A stretch of 64,000 nt of DNA from contig JADJHR010000003.1 in assembly GCA_016707445.1 (NCBI GenBank), positions 744,001 to 808,000 on the forward strand. Direction: 5' to 3'. Shown here in pieces: positions 11,250-17,746 of the stretch. The notes under the pieces are model-generated. The model made no database searches. It worked only from the letters and a program-made list of their open reading frames with translations, and had not been told where the DNA came from. The stretch's first letter is position 1. Every line of letters begins with the position of its first letter. The position numbers and the translations under genes were made by a program. The DNA comes from Rubrivivax sp. (GTDB taxonomy: Bacteria > Pseudomonadota > Gammaproteobacteria > Burkholderiales > Burkholderiaceae_C).

Positions 11250-11948
11250 ATGGTTGCAGCGAATCCCAATCTTCGAGGGCTGTACCTCGGGCCGCTTGCC
11301 GAGTCCATTCCCGCGGCGCCGGTTAGCGGCGTGCGTGGTGGCGGGTTGTTGGGCGGAGTCGATCCGAAGCAAGTTGAGGCACAAGCCGATGAGAAGCGGC
11401 GCGCGAAGCTGCCGGCCCTGTTCGATCACTTCGACATCGACCCGGACGCCGCCGGTGCATGGGAGCGCTTGGCGATGGCCCTTGCTGCTGCACATGTGCC
11501 GGGGTTTCGAGTGGCTTCAAGCTTCGATCCTGGCACGCTCACAAATCCGTTCTTCTCGAATCCGTTTCTCGTTCGGCACGCGTCAGGTGCAGGGATCTTC
11601 GACTGGCAACCGCCGAAGCGCGGGCGCGGTCGCCCCAAAAATCCGCTGAAGTTCGCTGGCGGAACTCACGGCCTGCTAGGTGGATTTCTACCCGAGAAGC
11701 GCAAAGGCGGACGGCCGAGCGTCGCACGCGAAGAGAAGGCAGAGCATGTCGAACTGTTCGAAGCATTCAAGGCGCACCAAGGACAAGAAACCACGGACGA
11801 GCAAGCCGCAAAGGACCTGGTGTCGCAGCTCCGGCCTGAGCTGAACAGCTACAACCGACGAAGCGAGTCCGAGCGCATCGTGCGACTGATCCGGCGCTGG
11901 CGCAACGAACTGAGGAGATTCGAAAACTCTCCGGAAAATCAGGAATAG
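11250..11948 (+). CDS. Unrecognised basic protein with two AT-hook-like motifs
   Basis: I do not recognise a family. The 232-residue product has a helical N-terminal half with AWERLAMALAAAHVPGF, a middle with two short basic Gly-Arg-Pro motifs (KRGRGRPKNP and KRKGGRPSV), and a charged helical C-terminus (RRSESERIVRLIRRWRNELRRF). GRP cores flanked by Arg or Lys are typical of AT-hook minor-groove DNA binding, so a DNA-binding role is a reasonable inference. A GGGGGATG stretch precedes the chosen ATG; a later start cannot be excluded. It lies 73 bp after int on the same strand, and its base composition looks more AT-rich than the flanking chromosome. It could be regulatory or cargo. Confidence 0.6.
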   Translation: MVAANPNLRGLYLGPLAESIPAAPVSGVRGGGLLGGVDPKQVEAQADEKRRAKLPALFDHFDIDPDAAGAWERLAMALAAAHVPGFRVASSFDPGTLTNPFFSNPFLVRHASGAGIFDWQPPKRGRGRPKNPLKFAGGTHGLLGGFLPEKRKGGRPSVAREEKAEHVELFEAFKAHQGQETTDEQAAKDLVSQLRPELNSYNRRSESERIVRLIRRWRNELRRFENSPENQE

Positions 11949-12036
11949 CGCGGGAATTTCGGCCGCTTTTTTCGAATCCCATTCGGGCCGACCATAGCGG
12001 CAACCTGACTACGCATTTGAGCGTACAGGCCCGCAA

Positions 12037-12411
12037 ATGACCATAAAGTTAGACCCGAAGATTGCTGCCCGCCCGCTGCCCGCCGACGTGGCCGACGTGG
12101 CGTTAATCGCTGCCGATATCTGCGCAGCAATCGGCGACGTGTCGGTGAGCTGGTGGCATGAGGAAGTGCGCACCGGCCGTGCGCCTAAACCTGCGATCCA
12201 GCAGCCGCGCTTCACCCGCTGGCGCCTGTTGGACGTGCGCCGCTTCTGGGCCGAGCGCGCGGCGCACGCATCGGCGAATGCCGCATCAGGCGAGCGCATG
12301 GCCGAGAGAGCGAAGAAGGCCAGCATCAAGGCCCGTGAGCCGGCCGCCGTGGCGAAGGCCCAGGCCACGCGCAAGGCACGCATTGCGGCCCGCGAAGGGG
12401 CAGCGACATGA
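12037..12411 (+). CDS. AlpA-like helix-turn-helix DNA-binding protein
   Basis: This is a small DNA-binding protein, probably the excisionase or transcriptional regulator of the element. Residues about 22-68 (ALIAADICAAIGDVSVSWWHEEVRTG, then PRFTRWRLLDVRRFWAE) match the winged-helix AlpA/excisionase pattern: a helix-turn-helix with a conserved surface segment leading to an R-W-x3-D-V-R-x-F-W motif. The C-terminal 50 residues are highly basic and helical. In P4-like elements AlpA activates int or helps excision, and its position between int and the replication genes fits. The next gene overlaps its stop by four bases. Confidence 0.75.
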   Translation: MTIKLDPKIAARPLPADVADVALIAADICAAIGDVSVSWWHEEVRTGRAPKPAIQQPRFTRWRLLDVRRFWAERAAHASANAASGERMAERAKKASIKAREPAAVAKAQATRKARIAAREGAAT

Positions 12412-12683
12412 GGCGCGCAAATGACGAGGGGCCGACCGTTGGCGCGGTGGCCCCCCTGAAAAGTGCAGCAGACGAGAGCCCCGATTTTCGCGCCGTCCCG
12501 CACAGCGGGCAAGCGCTGCGTGTGATTGAAGGCGAATGCAAAGCCGCGCAGTATCTGGCCCGGCTGCAAGCCCAGCAGGCCGACCCTGACGAGCTGGCGG
12601 TGATCGTCAGCATGTTGTACGGCGCCATGCTGAGAGGTTTTTGCAGGGCTATCGAGAAGGCGCTGGGGGTCCACCATGCATGA
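12408..12683 (+). CDS. Small hypothetical protein of the element
   Basis: The 91-residue product is not recognised. It has a disordered polar N-terminus and a helical C-terminal half (QYLARLQAQQADPDELAVI, then SMLYGAMLRGFCRAIEKAL). It starts with an ATGA overlap on the AlpA-like gene and ends overlapping the next start, so it belongs to the replication operon. Small proteins at this position are common in such elements, but no role can be assigned. Confidence 0.6.
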   Translation: MRRANDEGPTVGAVAPLKSAADESPDFRAVPHSGQALRVIEGECKAAQYLARLQAQQADPDELAVIVSMLYGAMLRGFCRAIEKALGVHHA

Positions 12684-12825
12684 CCCGCTGCAAACCTTCC
12701 GCACGGCGATCCTAGCGGCACTGGGGCATGCACCCGAGCTGATCGAGCCCGGCAAGTTTCAGCGCGTGCAGGCTGATCGAGAAAGCCATAGGAGGTGCCC
12801 ATGCGCGCGGCTGACCTTCGATTGA
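12676..12825 (+). CDS. Short ORF resembling the N-terminus of phage-type primases
   Basis: This 49-residue ORF begins inside the previous stop. Its first 30 residues (TFRTAILAALGHAPELIEPG, then KFQRV) resemble the N-terminal segment of toprim/D5-type primases of phages and P4-like islands, in which a helix precedes the P-G-K-x-H/Q-R-F turn. The rest (RESHRRCPCARLTFD) is unlike that family, and the ORF then stops. It may be a truncated primase start, a leader left over when the replication gene was exchanged, or a tiny functional protein. It was too short for automatic calling. Confidence 0.4.
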   Translation: MHDPLQTFRTAILAALGHAPELIEPGKFQRVQADRESHRRCPCARLTFD

Positions 12826-13034
12826 ATGGTGACTGGCACCGGGTCGGCGCCGGCCTGGCGGTGCGCTTTGCAATGGCGGAGGGCCGCATCGACGCGGAGT
12901 GGCGCCCACGCCAGCCGACCCGCCGGGAGTTCCGGCGCGTGCTGGACCGCTACAGGGACGCGCGCAATGTGTTCCTGTGCGAGCTGGCCCAGCGCACGGG
13001 TGAGGCGGTGATGTGCATGGAGGCGCCGGAATGA
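12801..13034 (+). CDS. Small basic protein of the element
   Basis: The 77-residue product (MRAADLRLNGDWHRVGAGLA...) is not recognised. AGGAGG at 12790-12795 sits 5 bp before ATG 12801, which decides the start over the upstream GTG at 12795. The C-terminal half is helical and charged (RREFRRVLDRYRDARNVFL). The stop overlaps the start of the DUF3987 gene (ATGA), so the two are coupled and the protein may assist replication. Confidence 0.6.
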   Translation: MRAADLRLNGDWHRVGAGLAVRFAMAEGRIDAEWRPRQPTRREFRRVLDRYRDARNVFLCELAQRTGEAVMCMEAPE

Positions 13035-15409
13035 GCGCGGTTCTAAGGCAGGACGCTGGCGACGGCGAACGGTTTGCATTGGCGAAGGTGACGAGCAAAA
13101 CGTCACCTGTCGTTGAAGCAAAGCGGATGAGCTGGGCCGAGCTGGTGGCGGTGCTGACGCGGCACAAGGTGGGTCCAAAGGACGGCACCGGGTTCATGCC
13201 GGCGGCGATCGAGCCCGGCCCCAGGGAAGGCGCCCGCGTGGTGCATGTGTCGGCGCTGGCGCTGGACGTTGAAGCGAAGGCAGAGACGCAACCGGACGGC
13301 ACCAAGCGGACGACCGGGCCGATGCCGCCCACGCTGCAGGCACTGGCGGCAGAGCTTGAGCTATGGGGCGTGGCCGCAGCGCTGGCGACGAGCTACAGCC
13401 ACGAAGCGCCCGCCGCCGATCGCGCTACGCTGGGGCCGCGCTATCGCCTGGTGCTGCGCCCATCCCGCGCGATCGAGCCGAGCGAGGTGAAGGCACTGGG
13501 CCTGCATGTCGCGGCGCTGCTGGGCCTGTCCGACTGCATCGATACGGGATGCCTGGAGCCGGCCCGGCTGTACTACCTGCCACGATGCCCGGCCGACCGG
13601 CTGCGCCTGGCCGAATCCGCAGAGGTGAAGGGCCAGCCGCTGGACGTTGACGAGATGCTGCGCGCTGCCCAGGCATCGAAGGCTGGACCCCCGCAAGGTG
13701 GCAAGGCAAGCGGGAGCGTCATCGCGGCATTCAACGCGGCGCACGATGCCGGCGCGATATTGGAGCGGCACGGCTATGTGTCTGCCGGCCGCAACCGTTG
13801 GCGCTGGCCGCAGTCCACGACCGGGTTAGCCGGCGTGGTGCTGTTCCCTGAGTCGGGCCGAGTGTTCAGTCACCACGGCGCCGACCCGCTGCACGGCGAG
13901 CATGGGCACGATGCTTTCTCCGCCTGGTGCGTGCTGGCGCACGGTGGCGACCTGCGCGCAGCGGTGCGCGATGCGGCGCACGTGCTGGGCATGGATTCAA
14001 TGCCAGCAGCAGTGCAGCCGCAACAAGCGCCACCCGTTGCCCACGACTGGCCGACACTGGACCCGCTGCCCGAGCTGCAGGACGAGGCGCCGGCCGCGTT
14101 TCCTTTCGAGGGCCTCGGGCCGATCCTTGGGGCAGCAGCGCGCGCTGTGGCAGACGCAGTGCAGGCCCCCGATTCCTTGGCCGCGGGAAGCGTGCTGGCC
14201 GCTGCTGCTGTGGCTGCGCAGCCCTTCGCGGATGTCTTCATGCCGCACGGGCAGGCCGCGCCCCTGTCGCTGTTCGTCGTCACAAGTGCCAGCAGCGGCG
14301 ACCGCAAAAGCGCGACGGATGCCATAGCGAACGCGCCGATTCAGGAGCAGCGGCACCGGGAGGCGCGGCAGTATGCGATGGAGAGGGCCGCATACGAAGC
14401 GGAGCGGAAGGACGCGGCGAAGAAGCGCGCGGACGACTCCGAGGCACCCGTGGTGCGTTCGATCGTAGTGAGCAACGGCACGACGCAGGGCCTGCACTCG
14501 CAACTGCAGAAGCAACCGCACATTGGCCTGTTTTCCCCCGAGGGCGCGGAGCTGATCGGCGGGCACAGCATGCGCGAGGAAAGGAAATCGGCGGGCATTG
14601 CCTGGCTGCTAAAGGCATGGGGCGGCGAGACGCTGGACGACCTGACGCGCGGAGCGGGACTGTCGGTGCTGATCGGGCGGCGCGTGAGCCTGCATGTGCT
14701 GCTGCAGCCGGTGATAGCGCGCGGGCTGCTGGCCGACCCGCTGGCGCAGGGGCAAGGCTGGATTGCCCGCTGCCTCATGGCGGCGCCGCTGTCGATTGCA
14801 GGAACCCGGCTGTTCCGTGAGGGCGCACAGCCGGGCAACGAGCGGCCCGAGGTGCGGCGCTTCCATGCAAGGTTAGCCGAGCTGCTGCAGACGGCGCCCC
14901 CGCTGCGTGCGGATGGCGACGGTTGCGAACTGCAGCCCCGGCGCCTGCCCATGAGCGACGAAGCGCGCGCGCTGTGGATCGAGTTCTATGACGAGTGCGA
15001 GCGGCAGCAGGCCCCCGGCGCTTCACTGGCCGGCGTCAAGCCTTGGGCATCGAAAGCGGCAGAGCATGCGGCGCGGGTGGCCGGCGTGGTGACGGTGGCG
15101 GAGGATCGGCACGCGGCAGCGATCGGAGGCGAGACGATGGCCGGCGCCATCGCGGTTGCCATCTTCTATCTTGGCGAGCATGTCCGACTCATGGGGCAAT
15201 CGGTGGCCCGGCTGCGTGACGAGCGGCTGCGCGGTGTGCTGGCCTTCCTGAAGGAGCGCGGGCCCAGGGTCAGGCATGCGGATGTACTGCAGCGTGTGCC
15301 CCGGCCGCTGCGCAGCCTGAAGGCCGAGGGCCTGGCGGCGCTGCTGGACGAACTGGAGCGGCGCGGCTATGTGCGGCGCTGCGGCGATCTGTGGGAGCTG
15401 CGCCCTTGA
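13031..15409 (+). CDS. Primase-like / DUF3987 replication protein
   Basis: This is probably the replication protein of the element. Residues about 60-220 look like an archaeo-eukaryotic primase-type domain of plasmid and phage elements (ALALDVEAK, then PRYRLVLRPSRAIE and CLEPARLYYLPR). A linker module follows (DAGAILERHGYVSAGRNRW, GRVFSHHGADPL, GHDAFSAWCVLAHGGD). The C-terminal half from about residue 350 is DUF3987, with a P-loop-like turn (VVTSASSGDRKSATD), a charged helical region, then FSPEGAELIGGHSMREER and WLLKAWGGETLDDLTRG. DUF3987 proteins (YfjI-like) are related to helicases of mobile elements. ATG 13031 overlaps the previous stop and GGAGG lies just upstream. 792 residues. Confidence 0.8.
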   Translation: MSAVLRQDAGDGERFALAKVTSKTSPVVEAKRMSWAELVAVLTRHKVGPKDGTGFMPAAIEPGPREGARVVHVSALALDVEAKAETQPDGTKRTTGPMPPTLQALAAELELWGVAAALATSYSHEAPAADRATLGPRYRLVLRPSRAIEPSEVKALGLHVAALLGLSDCIDTGCLEPARLYYLPRCPADRLRLAESAEVKGQPLDVDEMLRAAQASKAGPPQGGKASGSVIAAFNAAHDAGAILERHGYVSAGRNRWRWPQSTTGLAGVVLFPESGRVFSHHGADPLHGEHGHDAFSAWCVLAHGGDLRAAVRDAAHVLGMDSMPAAVQPQQAPPVAHDWPTLDPLPELQDEAPAAFPFEGLGPILGAAARAVADAVQAPDSLAAGSVLAAAAVAAQPFADVFMPHGQAAPLSLFVVTSASSGDRKSATDAIANAPIQEQRHREARQYAMERAAYEAERKDAAKKRADDSEAPVVRSIVVSNGTTQGLHSQLQKQPHIGLFSPEGAELIGGHSMREERKSAGIAWLLKAWGGETLDDLTRGAGLSVLIGRRVSLHVLLQPVIARGLLADPLAQGQGWIARCLMAAPLSIAGTRLFREGAQPGNERPEVRRFHARLAELLQTAPPLRADGDGCELQPRRLPMSDEARALWIEFYDECERQQAPGASLAGVKPWASKAAEHAARVAGVVTVAEDRHAAAIGGETMAGAIAVAIFYLGEHVRLMGQSVARLRDERLRGVLAFLKERGPRVRHADVLQRVPRPLRSLKAEGLAALLDELERRGYVRRCGDLWELRP

Positions 15410-15852
15410 TCGACCTGCAGGCAGTCAAGGCGCGGGCCGCTGTCCGGCTGGCGATGCGCGCGGACTCTGCGAGCCTGGCTAATGCGGCTAAGTGGCTAAC
15501 GGAGAGTCCCCCATCGCGCCCACTGATTAGCCAACTAGCCAGGTTAGCCACTGCTACAGCGTTCGCGGAGGCGCAGCAAGGGGCAAGGGAGGCTGTGCGG
15601 ACACCGGCGCGCGTGGCCCGGCTGCTGCGCTGGGGCTGGCCGCACGCCGAAGCCCAGGCCCAGGCCGAGCGGCTGCGGGATCGTGATGAGCATTCCGACT
15701 TCCGGCACCTGTGCCTCGAATGCAGGCACTACCGGCCGGGCCGCTGTGGCAACCACAAGGCGGCCGATTTGCTCGCGCCTGCCGTCGGCAAAGACCTTGC
15801 GACGATGTTTCAAGACTGCCCGGGCTTTGTGCCCATGGAGGATGTGCGATGA
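15406..15852 (+). CDS. Hypothetical protein with C-terminal four-cysteine motif
   Basis: The 148-residue product starts at TTG 15406, overlapping the DUF3987 stop (TTGA); GTG 15391 is an alternative. The N-terminal half is Ala-rich and helical. The C-terminus has CLECRHYRPGRCGNHKAADL and then QDCPGF, an arrangement C-x2-C-x7-C-x23-C that could bind zinc. Proteins with this short Cys tail follow replication genes in several Burkholderiales and Pseudomonas integrative elements. No function is known. Confidence 0.6.
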   Translation: MIDLQAVKARAAVRLAMRADSASLANAAKWLTESPPSRPLISQLARLATATAFAEAQQGAREAVRTPARVARLLRWGWPHAEAQAQAERLRDRDEHSDFRHLCLECRHYRPGRCGNHKAADLLAPAVGKDLATMFQDCPGFVPMEDVR

Positions 15853-16097
15853 GTTGGCAACCGGGGCAACCTGTGGCGACCGAGCAAGACCACAAGGAAT
15901 GGGAACAGTGGCGCCGCGACAGCAATCGAGAGGCTCAGCGCTGGCGCCGCGCGAGGAATCCGAGAATCGACTACTACCCCGACCCGAACGCGGACGCACT
16001 GATCAGCAGTCTGTCCGGGCGCTTCGTCGGCGGCGACTATTCGAGCGTCATCAATCGCATAGTCAGCGAGTGGGCGGAGCGCTGCCACCGGAATTGA
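15849..16097 (+). CDS. Small hypothetical protein of the element
   Basis: The 82-residue product (MSWQPGQPVATEQDHKEWEQ...) starts with an ATGA overlap on the previous gene. It is rich in Trp, Arg and Asp. The end (SGRFVGGDYSSVINRIVSEW) looks like a short helix pair of the kind found in ribbon-helix-helix or antitoxin proteins, but this is only an impression. No family is assigned. Confidence 0.5.
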   Translation: MSWQPGQPVATEQDHKEWEQWRRDSNREAQRWRRARNPRIDYYPDPNADALISSLSGRFVGGDYSSVINRIVSEWAERCHRN

Positions 16098-16108
16098 TAA
16101 AGGCGCGA

Positions 16109-16234
16109 ATGGCCCGGGCGCGAGTAGCGGACCCCGGTGCCACCGGAATAAAGTACGGCGAAGTAGTGGCAGGCGCCCCGGGTGCACTGGCGGCCAATCA
16201 GCCAGCAAGTCGTCCCCAAGGAATTGGGCTGTGA
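16109..16234 (+). CDS. Possible 41-residue ORF
   Basis: ATG 16109 follows AAAGG at 16098-16103 and encodes a short basic peptide ending QPASRPQGIGL. Its stop overlaps a GTG start (GTGA at 16231-16234), the same coupling used upstream in this operon. Short and unrecognised; it may be part of a broken gene. Confidence 0.3.
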   Translation: MARARVADPGATGIKYGEVVAGAPGALAANQPASRPQGIGL

Positions 16235-16480
16235 TCAGTACAGGTCCTGGGCGGTGGGAGCGGCTGCGAACCGAGGCCCGTGACTTTCGCCGGAGTTCAA
16301 CCCGATTCGCCTGCCGCAGCAGTCCGCACGCGCGCGCGATCTGCGCAGTGTCACCGAACAGTACGCGCGGGCGCGAACCAAAGTCGAAGCAAAGTCGTTA
16401 CTTGGGCGGGAGACAGAGCAATGCTTTCAGACATCGTCTTGGCCGACATCGCGCGGCCCAGCCCAACGCAACACTTGATC
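16231..16480 (+). pseudogene. Possible small gene with an internal frame break
   Basis: A GTG start at 16231 overlaps the preceding stop and encodes ISTGPGRWERLRTEARDF. A more natural continuation then appears in another frame from 16293: EFNPIRLPQQSARARDLRSV, then TEQYARARTKVEAKSLLG. A single-base slip near 16290 would join them into about 80 residues ending near 16480 and overlapping the next gene. It could be a sequencing slip or a decayed gene. No family is recognised. Confidence 0.3.
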
Positions 16481-17473
16481 GTGACCGCTGCATGGCCTTC
16501 GCTATCGGTCGAGTCACGCCTTCAAGTCATAGCTGCCGTACAGGGCACCGGGTTGACTCGCAGTACTCCTGAGTGGCTGTTGGACCTAGCGATGCAAGAC
16601 CAAGCAGCGATCGTGAGGTATTGGGCGACACGAGCCGCGTACTTTCGAGAAGTGGGCCCGGTCGACTTCACTGCGGAGTCTGAATCGGGTTTCTTCGAAC
16701 CGACGCCCGCTGCACCAGCAGATTTAGAACGTGTGCGCGCCGCGCGAAACGACCCGTCAGAACTGGTGCGTTTGTCTGTGGATAGGCTCGGGCTATTTGA
16801 TGTCGAGAAACTGTCCTCGATGCCACAGCAGCAGCGCTTGCTCGCAATCCGCAATCAGGGGAGTCCGAGCTTCTCGTCGTTTGTTGACTGGCTCTGCAAG
16901 GCCGTGGAACAACAGGTCCCGGACGATGACTTGGCCGCCTGCTCGGCCGAATTTTTCGCTCTTCCCGAGGTCAACGAGCAGATGAGGAACGATGACTTCG
17001 ACGACGGGATGGCTGCTCACCTCGAGGGCAAAGCGATGACTGACGCTTGGGCGCTGCTCAAGCACAAGGCCGGCCCGAGGCTTACTTCACAACTGGTCTA
17101 CGCGTTGCCGGTGAAGCGCGGGCTCGGCACCGTTAAGGCGGAGGAACTTGCAGCGATGCCTGAACGGATACTGCGATCGCTGTTGCACAGGCAAGGCGAT
17201 GGTGAAGCTTTTCTTGAGCTCGCCGAGATGATTCGCAAAGAGCCGGATCGCTTTCCGCCAGACGTAGTCAAGTCCCTCAAGCGGGATGATGAGGACTACT
17301 GCAGCATGCCCGACGCACAGGCCAGGGTTGAACATGGACTCACGAACGCGCTAGACCGGCAAGCGGCAACGATTCAGCTAGTGGTTGGCGTGCGCCGAGA
17401 AATAGGACGGTTGCGCGAACGCCTGGATCAGATCTACGAGGCCGCGACGAGAAAGCGCGGATTCTTCGGCTAG
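16421..17473 (+). CDS. Unrecognised 350-residue helical protein, cargo next to attR
   Basis: I do not recognise a family. ATG 16421 was chosen because GGGCGGGAG lies 8-9 bp upstream; the frame is open further upstream but without coding character. The product is soluble, helical and acidic. Repeating helix pairs (WLLDLAMQDQAAIVRYWATR, DPSELVRLSVDRLGLFD, MPERILRSLLHRQGDGEAFL) give a HEAT-like or armadillo-like impression. The C-terminus is a short coiled coil (VGVRREIGRLRERLDQIYEA). There is no signal peptide or membrane segment, and no nuclease, kinase or ATPase motif that I can see. Codon use is less GC-biased than the chromosome. The position, last gene before attR and outside the coupled operon, is that of accessory cargo. 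Confidence 0.6.
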   Translation: MLSDIVLADIARPSPTQHLIVTAAWPSLSVESRLQVIAAVQGTGLTRSTPEWLLDLAMQDQAAIVRYWATRAAYFREVGPVDFTAESESGFFEPTPAAPADLERVRAARNDPSELVRLSVDRLGLFDVEKLSSMPQQQRLLAIRNQGSPSFSSFVDWLCKAVEQQVPDDDLAACSAEFFALPEVNEQMRNDDFDDGMAAHLEGKAMTDAWALLKHKAGPRLTSQLVYALPVKRGLGTVKAEELAAMPERILRSLLHRQGDGEAFLELAEMIRKEPDRFPPDVVKSLKRDDEDYCSMPDAQARVEHGLTNALDRQAATIQLVVGVRREIGRLRERLDQIYEAATRKRGFFG

Positions 17474-17546
17474 TCGCAGACAAAGTGACCGAGCTATCGC
17501 TGCACGAACAGGCCCATGCGCGCGCGCGACCGCAGCCATACAATCG

Positions 17547-17570
17547 ACCGGGTAACATCCCGGGTAACTG
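17547..17570 (+). repeat. Right-end 12-bp tandem repeats (probable arm sites)
   Basis: ACCGGGTAACAT (17547-17558) is followed directly by CCCGGGTAACTG (17559-17570). Unit sequence and 12-bp period match the left-end array, including the alternating AT / TG dinucleotide ends. The array lies 60 bp inside attR. Confidence 0.8.
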
Positions 17571-17630
17571 AGAAGCCAAGAATCGCTGAAATTGAGCATT
17601 CATGCGGCGTTTCGGCAACAGTGTGTGTGA

Positions 17631-17644
17631 CCCCGGTTCCACCA
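17631..17644 (+). repeat. attR core repeat
   Basis: CCCCGGTTCCACCA is an exact copy of the last 14 bases of ssrA. The rest of ssrA is absent here, so this is the duplicated fragment created by integration. The chromosome resumes after it with the original ssrA downstream sequence, including a terminator. Confidence 0.88.
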
Positions 17645-17689
17645 TCTGAAGATCGCATGGCGTCTGCGGACGCCCATGACGATTTGAAA

Positions 17690-17728
17690 CCTCCAAGGCT
17701 GTCAGCGCCTTGGAGGCTTTCGTTTTTT
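17690..17728 (+). terminator. Original ssrA terminator, displaced by the element
   Basis: CCTCCAAGGC (17690-17699) and GCCTTGGAGG (17707-17716) make a perfect 10-bp stem followed by CTTTCGTTTTTT. It lies 46 bp beyond the attR core, the distance expected for the ancestral ssrA terminator. Confidence 0.8.
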
Positions 17729-17746
17729 CGCGTTCCGTCCTGTCGA

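Larger units (their letters stand above)
9629..17644 (+). mobile_element. 8.0-kb integrative element in ssrA (integrase, AlpA, primase/DUF3987, cargo)
   Basis: The element lies between the 3' end of ssrA and a 14-bp repeat of that end at 17631-17644; the insertion restores a complete ssrA. Gene content, left to right: tyrosine integrase, AT-hook-like protein, AlpA-like DNA-binding protein, small genes, a primase/helicase-like DUF3987 protein, a Cys-rich protein, more small ORFs and a 350-residue unrecognised protein next to attR. From 12408 to about 16.2 kb, successive genes overlap or nearly abut, so this part is one operon. There is no capsid, terminase, tail, relaxase or type IV secretion gene. 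The layout resembles compact phage-satellite or P4-like islands, or a small self-replicating integrative element. Whether it is active is unknown; both ends look intact. Confidence 0.88.

Noticed and set aside
9629..17644. The ssrA insertion as a complete prophage
   Set aside because: No capsid, portal, terminase, tail, lysis or repressor-cro genes are visible, and the size is only 8 kb.
17516..17746. Upstream extension of the YhhQ gene across attR
   Set aside because: The open frame crosses the att core and a terminator and lacks membrane-protein character; the natural start is ATG 17747.
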